Assembly: GCA_964519615.1 (NCBI GenBank)
Contig: CAZFIM010000003.1
Location: forward strand, 24,149 to 88,148
Reading direction: 5' to 3'
Origin: CAZFIM01 sp964519615
GTDB taxonomy: Bacteria > Chloroflexota > Dehalococcoidia > GIF9 > UBA5629
DNA length: 64,000 nt
This document shows positions 27,123 to 35,467 of the stretch, one piece after another. How positions within the stretch are numbered: position 1 is the stretch's first letter; each line of letters starts with the position of its first letter. The translations under genes and the position numbers were made by a program. The notes under the pieces were generated by a model. It was not told where the DNA came from and did not search any database. It saw only the letters and a program-made list of their open reading frames with translations.

Positions 27123-27455
27123 AACCACATCCTCCTGACAACGTGTTTATGCCAGGAAGTAGATGAAATAATGCTCTTTTCATCTCTGCTATTCGGTGTA
27201 ATTAAGAGAGCATACTCCATACTGTTGTTAAATCTGAAGGTAAAATAGCAATAACAAGCGTAATATCCTGTTATTGAACTGGCTGAAGCTAATCATAAAA
27301 AACGGTGAGAAATAATTACATGTTTACAAGTGCCGGCGTAGCAACGCGGACAACTGAAAAGGTGTAAGGTTGCTGTGACTCTATTTCATCAGCGGAGAAA
27401 AGTACTATAAAAAAGGGCATCGGAAAGTCATACTGTTTTCCGTTTATGATTAATA
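27123..27455. other. Convergent intergenic region of 333 bases
   Basis: It lies between the tlpA-like stop and the treT stop. It has no convincing open frame or RNA gene. Two short perfect dyads occur: AGATGAAA/TTTCATCT (27161-27168 with 27178-27185) and CAATAACA/TGTTATTG (27249-27256 with 27269-27276). Both are AT-rich and lack a T-tract, so I do not call them terminators. Confidence 0.5.
27409..27442 (-). terminator. Candidate terminator of the trehalose operon
   Basis: On the minus strand, CGGAAA (27442-27437) pairs with TTTCCG (27426-27421). Six bases later comes a run of six T (27414-27409). The stem is short and the T-run is displaced, so this is tentative. Confidence 0.3.
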
Positions 27456-28703
27456 TTAAAGCTGGATGATATCTTCTTGATGGTCCAGCGCTATTAGCAC
27501 AAGCAAATAGTTCCTCAGATAAGTGGTGACCAGGAAATTCTGCTTTACATGTTCTCTACCGTTTTTCCCGAGCCATTGCGCATATTCACGGTTCAACAGC
27601 AACTGCCGCAGATCATAGGCAGCACCCTCAACAGAGTAGCACAGCAGCCCTGTGAGCTTGTTTTTTACCTGAAGAGGAATACCCCCCACAGCAGAGGCAA
27701 CAACAGGCTTTGCCTTCCACAACGCTTCGCTGATAGTGAGACCGAACCCTTCTTTCAACGATTTCTGAATTATTACAGTCGCCGCACTCTGAAGAGCGTT
27801 TATCTCTAGATCGCTTTCAGGAGGAATCAGCAAGATATGAATATCCTTCTCTCCTTCCGCCTTTTCCTGCACTTCATTTAATACGACGCTCGATTCGGGA
27901 TCATCGTCAGCCGTACCGCCGGCCAGGACGAGCTGGCAATCGACATGCTTGCGGACTATCTTAAATGCTTCCATGACTCCCAGAGGATCCTTCAAGCGGT
28001 CGAACCGCGAGACCTGCAATACCATGGGTTTTCCTGAGGTCAGACCGTATTTTTTTAATACTGAAGCGATAGCCCCCTCGCTGAGCTCGCGATTTTTATC
28101 GCTCAAGGGGTCGATTGCCGGAGTAATCATGAACTGGCGTATAGGCAGGCTTTGAGCAAAATTAGGCGCAGAAAAAATCGCTGCATCGTAATCTACCACA
28201 TAGTCATGCATAAATCCCCACACTTTTTTCTGCGGTCGTGACACATCGATATGGCAGCGCCATACCCACTTTTTCCCTATCTCCCTCTTTTTTGCTATCA
28301 ATCCCGCCGGCTGCGGATCATGGATATAAAAGATATCTCCATAATACTGCATCTCTTCAAGGTTTTGCTTTGTTACCTCCCTGAAAATCTCAATCTCGGA
28401 TTCAGACAGAGGTTCTCCATTGCCGTGTAACGCATTATGAATTTTCTTGGTTACATCGAAGAAACGGCTATCGCCGCGAATGATGTCCCATCTGGCATCG
28501 ACTCCGAGCTGGTTCAGCAGCGGTATATTACGTTCAAGCATCTCTGCAACGCCGCCGCCCACAAAAGTAGAGTTGATATTCTGAACAACTTTGCCTGACA
28601 GTACCTCTGCAAGTATCCGCAGTTCATCCAGAACACTTCTGCCTACTACGGTTTCGTAGTCACGCAGCCTGCCCCTTATCGGTATACGCATCTCTTCCGG
28701 CAC
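27456..28703 (-). CDS. treT: Trehalose glycosyltransferring synthase (TreT-like, GT4)
   Basis: 415 residues. The N-terminal VQNINSTFVGGGVAEML and the middle YIHDPQPAGLI, WRCHIDVSRPQKKVW, are hallmarks of TreT/trehalose-synthase GT4 enzymes. The C-terminal nucleotide-sugar domain contains VSRFDRLKDP and SLKEGFGLTISEALWKAKPVVASAVGGIP. TreT joins glucose to an NDP-glucose to give trehalose directly and reversibly. The GTG start lies 9 bases after the mscS stop. It is the last gene of a run otsA-otsB-mscS-treT, so the organism encodes two independent routes to trehalose in one operon. Confidence 0.88.
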   Translation of the reverse strand: MPEEMRIPIRGRLRDYETVVGRSVLDELRILAEVLSGKVVQNINSTFVGGGVAEMLERNIPLLNQLGVDARWDIIRGDSRFFDVTKKIHNALHGNGEPLSESEIEIFREVTKQNLEEMQYYGDIFYIHDPQPAGLIAKKREIGKKWVWRCHIDVSRPQKKVWGFMHDYVVDYDAAIFSAPNFAQSLPIRQFMITPAIDPLSDKNRELSEGAIASVLKKYGLTSGKPMVLQVSRFDRLKDPLGVMEAFKIVRKHVDCQLVLAGGTADDDPESSVVLNEVQEKAEGEKDIHILLIPPESDLEINALQSAATVIIQKSLKEGFGLTISEALWKAKPVVASAVGGIPLQVKNKLTGLLCYSVEGAAYDLRQLLLNREYAQWLGKNGREHVKQNFLVTTYLRNYLLVLIALDHQEDIIQL

Positions 28704-28712
28704 TTCGCTTAC

Positions 28713-30098
28713 CTATCTTATCCTTTTTTCAACCAGCTCGATAATCTGCGTCCGCAGGTTTTCCAGAGTAAAAACATACGGATCCAGTACGGCAAGGTTA
28801 TCAGCCAGTTCTTTATCGCCAACGCATTCTTCTATCCAAATTGAAAAATCGTTCACGCCTTTTTTAAGTTTCAGCCTCGCCTCAAACATATGATAGCTGA
28901 GTGAATGTATGCTAATGCGGCGCAGTACCTCCACGAATTCTCTCAGATCATGTGCGGCATAGGGCGTGGGCAATATATAGCTCACTGATTTAATAAAATA
29001 AAATGCATGATCATCGCTTACCGTACGGCCATCCTCATTGGTTCGCAGATATTCTTCAATAACCGCAATTATTCTGGCCCGTAAAGCAGCGATAGTAGGA
29101 AAGGCAAAAGTATCCACACTGGCTATCTTCTCTCCCAATAGCTCGTTCCCCAATTCATCAGCAATCCACAGGGCAAAGTCATTTGCCGGTTCGGGAGAAA
29201 GAAACTGGTGTTCTTCCAGGAAGTGGTGTGTATGATAGTAAATAACCGAACCGGGGACATCCGCCAAAGCCTGTATCATCTCAGTCAAATTATGTGCTTT
29301 GCGTCCGGTCAATTCCTTTAAATGTACATGCGCATAAAAACGGAAGGGTTGGCATGCTTTTTTCAGCGGACGCCCGTAGTTAATAATGGTACTCTGGACA
29401 AGCCGGCCGTTAGGTATAAGAATAAGATTTCCGTCCAGCGCCCTGATACTGGTCGTACTCCATGATATATCGCTCACATATCCTTCATCGCCTGATTCCA
29501 AACGAATATAATCACCGATTTCCACCTGCTGTCCGCGAGCCAGTTGAAAACCTGATGTCAGATTTATTACTACATCCCTGAATACAAAGATGAGAATAAC
29601 GATAAGGGCAAAAAGAGCCAGCACAATAGGAGTTGTGGAAACGCCCCAGATATCGAGTACCAGTAAAATGGCTATAATCGCAATGATTATCCTCGCTGCG
29701 TTGACGATAACGGCTGTGGAGCGTTTCAAGCGTCTGATTTTTCCGGCGTAATGACGGATAAATTTTCCTGTAAGACTCCCGGCTGACCATAAAATGGAGA
29801 TAACGAACAGGCTGTAAAGTGCCTTATAGACAAGCGAAATAACGTATTGGTCTGCATCGGACAAATTTGATAGTGCATAGACAGCGGCAAAGGCACCAAC
29901 CGTCATCACCCAGTTAAGAAATTGAGTCCAGGTCGCCTGTACGACAAAACGGCCGCCCTCCCACCCGGACTTTTTCACCCATGTGTTGAATATCCTGTAG
30001 ACAAAGCGACGCAGCCAAACACCGGCAAAGTAACTAGCAAATAGTATTGCCGCCGCAACAACAATAGCTATCCAGTTTTCACTAATCCACTCAATCAT
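28713..30098 (-). CDS. MscS-family mechanosensitive channel with two C-terminal DUF5752-like repeats
   Basis: 461 residues. The N-terminal half has four to five hydrophobic helices and the MscS pore/beta signature: VFRDVVINLTSGFQLARGQQ, EIGDYIRLE, GYVSDISWSTTSIRALDGNLILIPNG. The C-terminal half is unusual: two copies of an about 85-residue module, one with YYHTHHFLEEHQFLSPEPANDFALWI and one with SYHMFEARLKLKKGVNDFSIWI, each ending in a TIAALRARII/TLENLRTQII-like helix. I recall this module as DUF5752. The channel should open on hypo-osmotic swelling. Its position inside the trehalose operon links osmolyte synthesis with osmolyte release. It starts 20 bases after otsB. Confidence 0.88.
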   Translation of the reverse strand: MIEWISENWIAIVVAAAILFASYFAGVWLRRFVYRIFNTWVKKSGWEGGRFVVQATWTQFLNWVMTVGAFAAVYALSNLSDADQYVISLVYKALYSLFVISILWSAGSLTGKFIRHYAGKIRRLKRSTAVIVNAARIIIAIIAILLVLDIWGVSTTPIVLALFALIVILIFVFRDVVINLTSGFQLARGQQVEIGDYIRLESGDEGYVSDISWSTTSIRALDGNLILIPNGRLVQSTIINYGRPLKKACQPFRFYAHVHLKELTGRKAHNLTEMIQALADVPGSVIYYHTHHFLEEHQFLSPEPANDFALWIADELGNELLGEKIASVDTFAFPTIAALRARIIAVIEEYLRTNEDGRTVSDDHAFYFIKSVSYILPTPYAAHDLREFVEVLRRISIHSLSYHMFEARLKLKKGVNDFSIWIEECVGDKELADNLAVLDPYVFTLENLRTQIIELVEKRIR

Positions 30099-30118
30099 TT
30101 ATCGTAAGTATGTTGCAA

Positions 30119-30831
30119 TTATAACATTTCTAAAAACTTATGCACTTTCTTAACATCCGGTACGTAATATTGAGCAGCGGAGCACCGGCAGGGTTTACCC
30201 ACGAACAACGAGATGCCACCGTTCTTATCCACTTCCTCAAAAGCACCTTCATCCGTCAGATCATCACCTATATAGATGCAGAGCGGTGGTATACAAAATC
30301 CCGTTTTTACCCCTGTATGATCGATCAGCCAGCGGACAGCCTCTCCCTTCCCCCACTTTACGGGCGGACGGACCTCATAGACTTTTTTCCCCCCTGTAAG
30401 CACGATACGCCCCTGACTTTCAGGCACAGCGGTAACCTTTTCAAAGATTTGCTTCACTTTAGCGATATCACAGGCAGCCACAGCACGATAGTGAACGCTT
30501 ATAGTCAAACTTTTGTCCTCAATAACAACACCCGCTATATCACTCAAAGTGGCAATTAGTATCTTGTATAATTCCCGCATATAACCGGCATTACCGGCGG
30601 CAACAGCATCAAGGTAGGAATAGCCAGGTCCTTCTATCTCAAGGCCGTGATTTCCGGCATAAATTATCNNNNNNNNNNAAGTTGATTCCTTATATCTTCC
30701 GTAAGCACGGCATCGGCGGGATCCTCAACAATAGGGGTCAATGTGCCATCGAAATCGCTGAGAAGGAGCACATGTTCAGCAGAAATTATACGGGGCAATA
30801 GCGCATTCCATGCAGCAAACAGGTATTGCAT
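30119..30831 (-). CDS. otsB: Trehalose-6-phosphate phosphatase, interrupted by an assembly gap
   Basis: HAD-type enzyme removing phosphate from trehalose 6-phosphate. The N-terminal part (from the ATG at 30831) carries motif I in LLLSDFDGTLTPIVEDP. The C-terminal part is open from the gap edge and carries YAGNHGLEIEGPG, the family's cap hallmark, KWGKGEAVRWLI and the motif IV region CIYIGDDLTDEGAFE. Ten Ns at 30669-30678 split the gene. The two halves are in different frames relative to a 10-base gap, and the HAD motif II segment is missing, so the true gap is longer, roughly 35-40 codons. The start lies 8 bases beyond the otsA stop. It is therefore probably an intact gene in the organism. 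Confidence 0.9.
30669..30678. other. Assembly gap (10 N)
   Basis: Ten consecutive undefined bases inside otsB. The length is a placeholder, because the reading frames on either side do not match across 10 bases and conserved OtsB sequence is missing. Confidence 0.98.
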
Positions 30832-30839
30832 AACAGAGG

Positions 30840-32351
30840 TCAAATCTCTATATTCATTAACTCGGAGATAATATCCCCTGCCCATCGGTAAATATTATTT
30901 TGTTTGACGGCCTGGCGCAGCTTCTTCATTCTTTCCCTTCTCTTTTTTACGGGCATCTCTATCGCTGCTTTTATCGTATCTGCAAAATGATCTATGGCAT
31001 AGGGATTGATCAGCAGCGCATCAGTTAACTCCCGTGCGGAGCCGGTAAATTTACTCAGGATGAGCACGCCATCCTGATCGACGCGCGAAGAAACATATTC
31101 CTTGGCAACTAGATTCATACCATCATGAAGCGAGCTGACTATGCAAAAATGCGCCAACCGGTTGAAGGCGATAATGGTGGATGGCTCATTATGCTGCTTC
31201 AAATATATTATCGGTTTCCAACCACCCGCCTGATATTTCCAGTTGATCTCCTCTACCAGGTCATCTATTTCAGCATTGAGTTCCTTATATTTGTGAATGT
31301 GGGTGCGGCTCGGTTCTTCAAGCTGGAAAAACAGTATCTTGCCCTGATAGTGGGGATAACGCGCCAGAAATTTATCAATGGCCTGAAGCCTGTGTGGAAT
31401 GCCTTTAGTATAGTCTATTCTATCAACACTGACACCGACAATTTTATCAGTAAGTTTCCATTCCCTGCGGATTGCCTCCATCTCTTTCTTAACCTGTTCT
31501 CCGCTTGCTTTACTCGAGATATTGAGGAAGTCTACACTGATAGGAAAATACCGTACCAATGCGGTATGCCCCGCTCTATTTATTGACCATGTCTCGTAAT
31601 CGGTCTTTGATTCAAGTGTGCGGTTAACGGTTTCCATAAAATTGTGGCAGTGATATGCGATATGGAAACCCAGCAGGTCATTGGCGAGCATACCTTCGAG
31701 CAATTCCTCACCCCATGGGCAAATCCTGAAAACCTCCGGATTAGGCCAGGGAATATGCCAGAACAGCGCGGTAATAATGGTAGGATTCTTCTCTTTTATT
31801 AACTTTGCCAGCAGAGCCAGATGATAATCCTGAATAAAGACAAACGCTTTTTTATCTCCGACCTCTTCAAGAACAGCATCAGCAAAAAGACCGTTCACCT
31901 TACGATAAATATCCCAGTCAGATATATCAAAAATAGGCGGTGTGTAGGCAACATGACAGAGAGGCCATAATGCTTCATTGGAAAAACCCAGGTAGTACCC
32001 TTCCTCTTCTTCTTTTGACAACCAGATTCGCCGCAAAGAGTAGCTGTCTTCCCCGGGGGGTACTTGAATCCTGTTGCGCTCATCAACAACATCTTTGTCA
32101 GCGCTCCCGCTCCCGTGCGCTATCCATGTGCCTCCGCTGGTACGCATTACCGGATCGAGGGCAATCGTGAGACCGCTGGCAGGTATAGAGTATTTGATCT
32201 TTTTCCCGATACGGTCATGTATATACGGCTCCCTGTTGGATACCACAACGAGCAAGCGATCCGCAAGTGTTTCCTCTATATGTTTGTGTAGTTCCTCTTT
32301 GGTGCCGATATTCGATTTGATATCCATATCTCTCATATGAGCACTCTCCAT
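30840..32351 (-). CDS. otsA: Trehalose-6-phosphate synthase (GT20)
   Basis: 503 residues. It makes trehalose 6-phosphate from glucose 6-phosphate and an NDP-glucose. Typical GT20 features are VVSNREPYIHDR, GTWIAHGSG, FVFIQDYHLALL, ALFWHIPWPNPEVFRICPW, LLGFHIAYHCHNFM, GVSVDRIDYTKGIPHRL and SSLHDGMNLVAKEYV. It heads the otsA-otsB-mscS-treT operon. The first ATG at 32351 has no Shine-Dalgarno; ATG 32336 has GGAG 9 bases upstream and may be the real start. A TATAAT on the minus strand (32421-32416) lies about 70 bases upstream, but without a good -35. Confidence 0.95.
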   Translation of the reverse strand: MESAHMRDMDIKSNIGTKEELHKHIEETLADRLLVVVSNREPYIHDRIGKKIKYSIPASGLTIALDPVMRTSGGTWIAHGSGSADKDVVDERNRIQVPPGEDSYSLRRIWLSKEEEEGYYLGFSNEALWPLCHVAYTPPIFDISDWDIYRKVNGLFADAVLEEVGDKKAFVFIQDYHLALLAKLIKEKNPTIITALFWHIPWPNPEVFRICPWGEELLEGMLANDLLGFHIAYHCHNFMETVNRTLESKTDYETWSINRAGHTALVRYFPISVDFLNISSKASGEQVKKEMEAIRREWKLTDKIVGVSVDRIDYTKGIPHRLQAIDKFLARYPHYQGKILFFQLEEPSRTHIHKYKELNAEIDDLVEEINWKYQAGGWKPIIYLKQHNEPSTIIAFNRLAHFCIVSSLHDGMNLVAKEYVSSRVDQDGVLILSKFTGSARELTDALLINPYAIDHFADTIKAAIEMPVKKRRERMKKLRQAVKQNNIYRWAGDIISELMNIEI

Positions 32352-32535
32352 TATACACCACGAACGGCATTAAAAGTAGAATCAAGGTCAACAAAAGCAG
32401 TTTAATGCAAATAATATTATATAGATTATGATAATTTAACTTGGATAAATGATGAATAATGGTAATAAAAAAGCGTCCGCCTGATTAACAGCAGAAAGCT
32501 CGATTTTACATCATTATCAAATAGTTGTGCGTGGT

Positions 32536-33939
32536 CTATCTCAGATAGCCTGCCAGCTTGCGGCTGTATACAGGATGTCTGAGCTTCGCCAGTGCCTGTT
32601 TCTCTATCTGGCGAATTCGTTCTTTGGTCAGACCGAACTCCATACCGACCTCTTCCAGTGTTTTATCCACTTCATTACCAAGGCCGAATCTGGTCTCGAT
32701 TACCCTTCGCTCCCGTTCGGTAAGAACATTCAGTACTTCCTGCAACTGGTCCAATAAGAGGCTATCTATAGCCTGTTCTTCCGGTTCAGGTGTACTGCTA
32801 TCCTCAATAAAGTCACCCAACTGCCCACCCTCATCCCCTATAGGAGTTTCAAGTGACAACATATGCTCAGAACTGGCTTTCATTATTCTTTCTAGCTTCT
32901 CTAGCGAGACATCCATTGCTGCGGCAAGCTCTTCACTGCTGGGTTCACGACCATGCTCATGCCAGAATTTTTCGCGGGCTTTAGCCAGTTTTCTGGTTGA
33001 ATCCACCATGTGGACGGGCAGCCGTATCAGCCGTGATTGCTCCGCTATAGCGCGGCCTATGGCCTGCCTTATCCACCAGGTAGCATAAGTGCTAAATTTA
33101 TATCCCTTTCGATAATCGAATTTCCAAACTGCACGCATTAGACCGATATTGCCTTCTTGAATAAGGTCCAAGAACGTCATACCTTTTGCTGTCCGCTTTT
33201 TCGCTATACTCACAACCAGACGCAAATTCCCCTGCACCAGTGTATCGGCAGCCTGATGCGCTCTTTCACGTATTCGGTCGAAGTAATGCATAAGTTCAGA
33301 CTCTTTCCTCTGGATTTTCATCTCAAATTGCTGATAATCCGTCAATCTATCCAGAGCATCTGCTGTCCGGATTGCTGCCGATTTATCCAGTATTTGCCAT
33401 GGGACAAGCCGACTGACAATCGAGAGATTAACGAGCCCTTCGCTGACCCTGTTATGCTCCATACCGGAAGACTTCATGACATGCTCGATTAACTGCTCAT
33501 CTACCAATCCGTCAAGAGTATCACGGAAAACAGGATTTAAAAGCGTTTCAAGTACGGGGCGTCCTGCTTCGATACCGAGATAAGCGCAGGTATGTTCAAA
33601 TAGCATGCGTTCTTCGTTTAAACGTTTAAGGAGCATACGTAGTATTTTTAATGCAGAGGGAGCAACTCCCTCATCGCTTTTACACTCCTCCTCAATTGCA
33701 CCAAGCGTTTTCCCCAATTCCAACCTCGCGCCCAGTTCTCTTTCCTGTTCAGCATCGAGCAGCGTAGTCTGCCTGCACTCGGCCAGATAAATACTTACAG
33801 TATCGGTATCCGCAGGGCTGCTTTCTTCTATAGAGGCCTGCTCCCGTTCGACCTCATCAAGCTCTATTTCGTTATCAACATCAAAATCCAGTTCCTCAGA
33901 AATATAGTCTTCATTCCTGTTGATTTGCTCTAAAACCAT
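32536..33939 (-). CDS. rpoD: RNA polymerase principal sigma factor, sigma-70 group
   Basis: 467 residues from the ATG at 33939, which has GGGAG 6 bases upstream; the open frame runs further to 34014 but without similarity. Region 1.2 is DTVSIYLAECRQTTLLDAEQE, region 2 is LVVSIAKKRTAKGMTFLDLIQEGNIGLMRAVWKFDYRKGYKFSTYATWWIRQAI, region 3 begins RLIRLPVHM, and region 4 has RRVIETRFGLG and TKERIRQIEKQALAKLRHP. The long insert between regions 1.2 and 2 and an acidic N-terminus fit an RpoD/SigA housekeeping factor. It recognises promoters of the TTGACA/TATAAT type, several of which are visible in this window. Confidence 0.94.
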   Translation of the reverse strand: MVLEQINRNEDYISEELDFDVDNEIELDEVEREQASIEESSPADTDTVSIYLAECRQTTLLDAEQERELGARLELGKTLGAIEEECKSDEGVAPSALKILRMLLKRLNEERMLFEHTCAYLGIEAGRPVLETLLNPVFRDTLDGLVDEQLIEHVMKSSGMEHNRVSEGLVNLSIVSRLVPWQILDKSAAIRTADALDRLTDYQQFEMKIQRKESELMHYFDRIRERAHQAADTLVQGNLRLVVSIAKKRTAKGMTFLDLIQEGNIGLMRAVWKFDYRKGYKFSTYATWWIRQAIGRAIAEQSRLIRLPVHMVDSTRKLAKAREKFWHEHGREPSSEELAAAMDVSLEKLERIMKASSEHMLSLETPIGDEGGQLGDFIEDSSTPEPEEQAIDSLLLDQLQEVLNVLTERERRVIETRFGLGNEVDKTLEEVGMEFGLTKERIRQIEKQALAKLRHPVYSRKLAGYLR

Positions 33940-34102
33940 TCCAAGCTCCCACTTTCCCACGGATAAATTCATGACCATTACGCTCCCCTGACAAATTAAG
34001 CAACGGTGCGGCAACTGTTTACTGCCTCCCCCTTACCTGATATAGCTTAATTATCAGTGATAAGCATAATAAGTCACAATAAGGTTATCCTGAGAATCAT
34101 TA

Positions 34103-34321
34103 TTACACAGACACTACTTCACGTATGGAGGGAATTTGCTGTTTTAATGCTCTTTCCACACCGTTTTTTAACGTCATCGTGGCCATAGGACACCCACCGC
34201 AGGCCCCCTTCAAGCGTACACTCACCACACCATCGATCACATCCACTAATTCAATATCACCACCATCAGCCTGTAAAGACGGACGTATTACACGCAGTAT
34301 TTCTTCTACCTTTTCTTTCAT
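34103..34321 (-). CDS. NifU-like C-terminal domain iron-sulfur protein (Nfu)
   Basis: 72 residues, a free-standing Nfu domain. The cluster-binding pair lies in KGACGGCPMATMTLKNGVE; the start EEILRVIRPSLQADGGDIELV is a family hallmark. It carries or delivers Fe-S clusters to apoproteins in the cytoplasm. The window encodes several cluster enzymes (radical SAM proteins) that could be clients, but no link beyond general function is implied. AAAAGGAG precedes the ATG. Confidence 0.93.
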   Translation of the reverse strand: MKEKVEEILRVIRPSLQADGGDIELVDVIDGVVSVRLKGACGGCPMATMTLKNGVERALKQQIPSIREVVSV

Positions 34322-34509
34322 CGCGCTTATCTCCTTTTATTTTTCTAAGGCCATTTTAGCTTTGCCGGCCGGGCATGTATGCGACTTTTGTCTCATAGTA
34401 TGTGGACTCACAGAGCAGGGGGAAAGCGGCGGACAAGGTAAATTCATGGAATGTTAGCAAGCTTCTATTCGCTGGAGGCCATAAAAGAGGAGGTACGGTC
34501 AGTCCGTTC

Positions 34510-35331
34510 TCACGGGCTCGTTTTTCTCAATCCTTTTACGCGCCGTACTATTGCCGGCAAAATTTGAGCTGTTCTCCCGGCAATAAGGTAATCCGAGATA
34601 CCCTCTGATGTAAGAACGGTTGATACCCCGTTGACTTCGATAATGATAGTGCTGCCCGCATCGCTGCGTTGCCGCGCCAGCCGCGGAAGCACGGCGAAAG
34701 GATACACCACCGCCGATGTTCCGCAGATTAACATCGCATCGCAAATAGAGGCCTGCTCCATACTCGCAGCGGTAACATCTTCCGGTATAGCTTCTCGGAA
34801 ATGCACAACATCGAACTTGAGCGGGGAATTGCAGTTGCGGCAGCGGGGTGGAAGCTCACCCTTCTTCTTCAGATCCTCATAACAATACATATTTTTTTCA
34901 TATCTGGAGCCGCATGAAGGACAACGAAGCTTGAACAAGTTCCCGTGATATTCCAGCAGATGTTTGGAGCCTGCTTTCTCATGCAGCCCGTCGATGTTCT
35001 GCGTAATAACGCATTTTATTATTCCCATCTGCTCCAGCTCTGCCAGAGCGTAGTGCCCCGGATTTGGAGGTGCCGCCTCAACGTCCCCATAAAGACGATT
35101 CTGTTCCATACGCAATTCCCAGTACCGAGCCGGATCTGTCAAAAAGACATCATATATCTCATAAGCCTGCTGCTCCAGCTCCGGATGTTTTGTCCAGAGA
35201 CCATCAGGACCACGGAAATCGGGAATTCCCGATTCTGTGGACATGCCCGCACCGGTTAAACAAACCGTATGTTTACTCTTCAGTAGGTCCCGTGCCGCCC
35301 GGGTAATTAATGCATCCGTATCCATATTCAT
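34510..35331 (-). CDS. Sir2-family NAD-dependent protein deacylase
   Basis: 273 residues. NAD-binding motif TGAGMSTESGIPDFRG, then TQNIDGLHEKAG, catalytic His in LEYHGNLF, zinc ligands CPSC and CRNC, and the C-terminal CGTSAVVYPFAVLP and IIIEVNG. The segment after the second zinc knuckle reads VVHFREAIPED where most sirtuins have F-G-E; the Gly is replaced by Arg. All catalytic residues are otherwise present. It removes acyl groups from lysines. It diverges from the antiporter gene at 35468. Confidence 0.92.
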   Translation of the reverse strand: MNMDTDALITRAARDLLKSKHTVCLTGAGMSTESGIPDFRGPDGLWTKHPELEQQAYEIYDVFLTDPARYWELRMEQNRLYGDVEAAPPNPGHYALAELEQMGIIKCVITQNIDGLHEKAGSKHLLEYHGNLFKLRCPSCGSRYEKNMYCYEDLKKKGELPPRCRNCNSPLKFDVVHFREAIPEDVTAASMEQASICDAMLICGTSAVVYPFAVLPRLARQRSDAGSTIIIEVNGVSTVLTSEGISDYLIAGRTAQILPAIVRRVKGLRKTSP

Positions 35332-35467
35332 GTTACATTATACCTGATTAGCTTTAGATCAGTGATAACGATCTCGTCTGAACCTGTCGATATATAACGC
35401 GTGATATTAACCATGTATAATAAACCGATATATAACGGAAAGCAGTAAAGGAGCACTTCCCCGTTTT

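Noticed and set aside
27161..27276. Two short inverted repeats after the TlpA-like gene as terminators
   Set aside because: Stems are 8 bp and AT-rich with 9- to 12-base loops and no T-tract.
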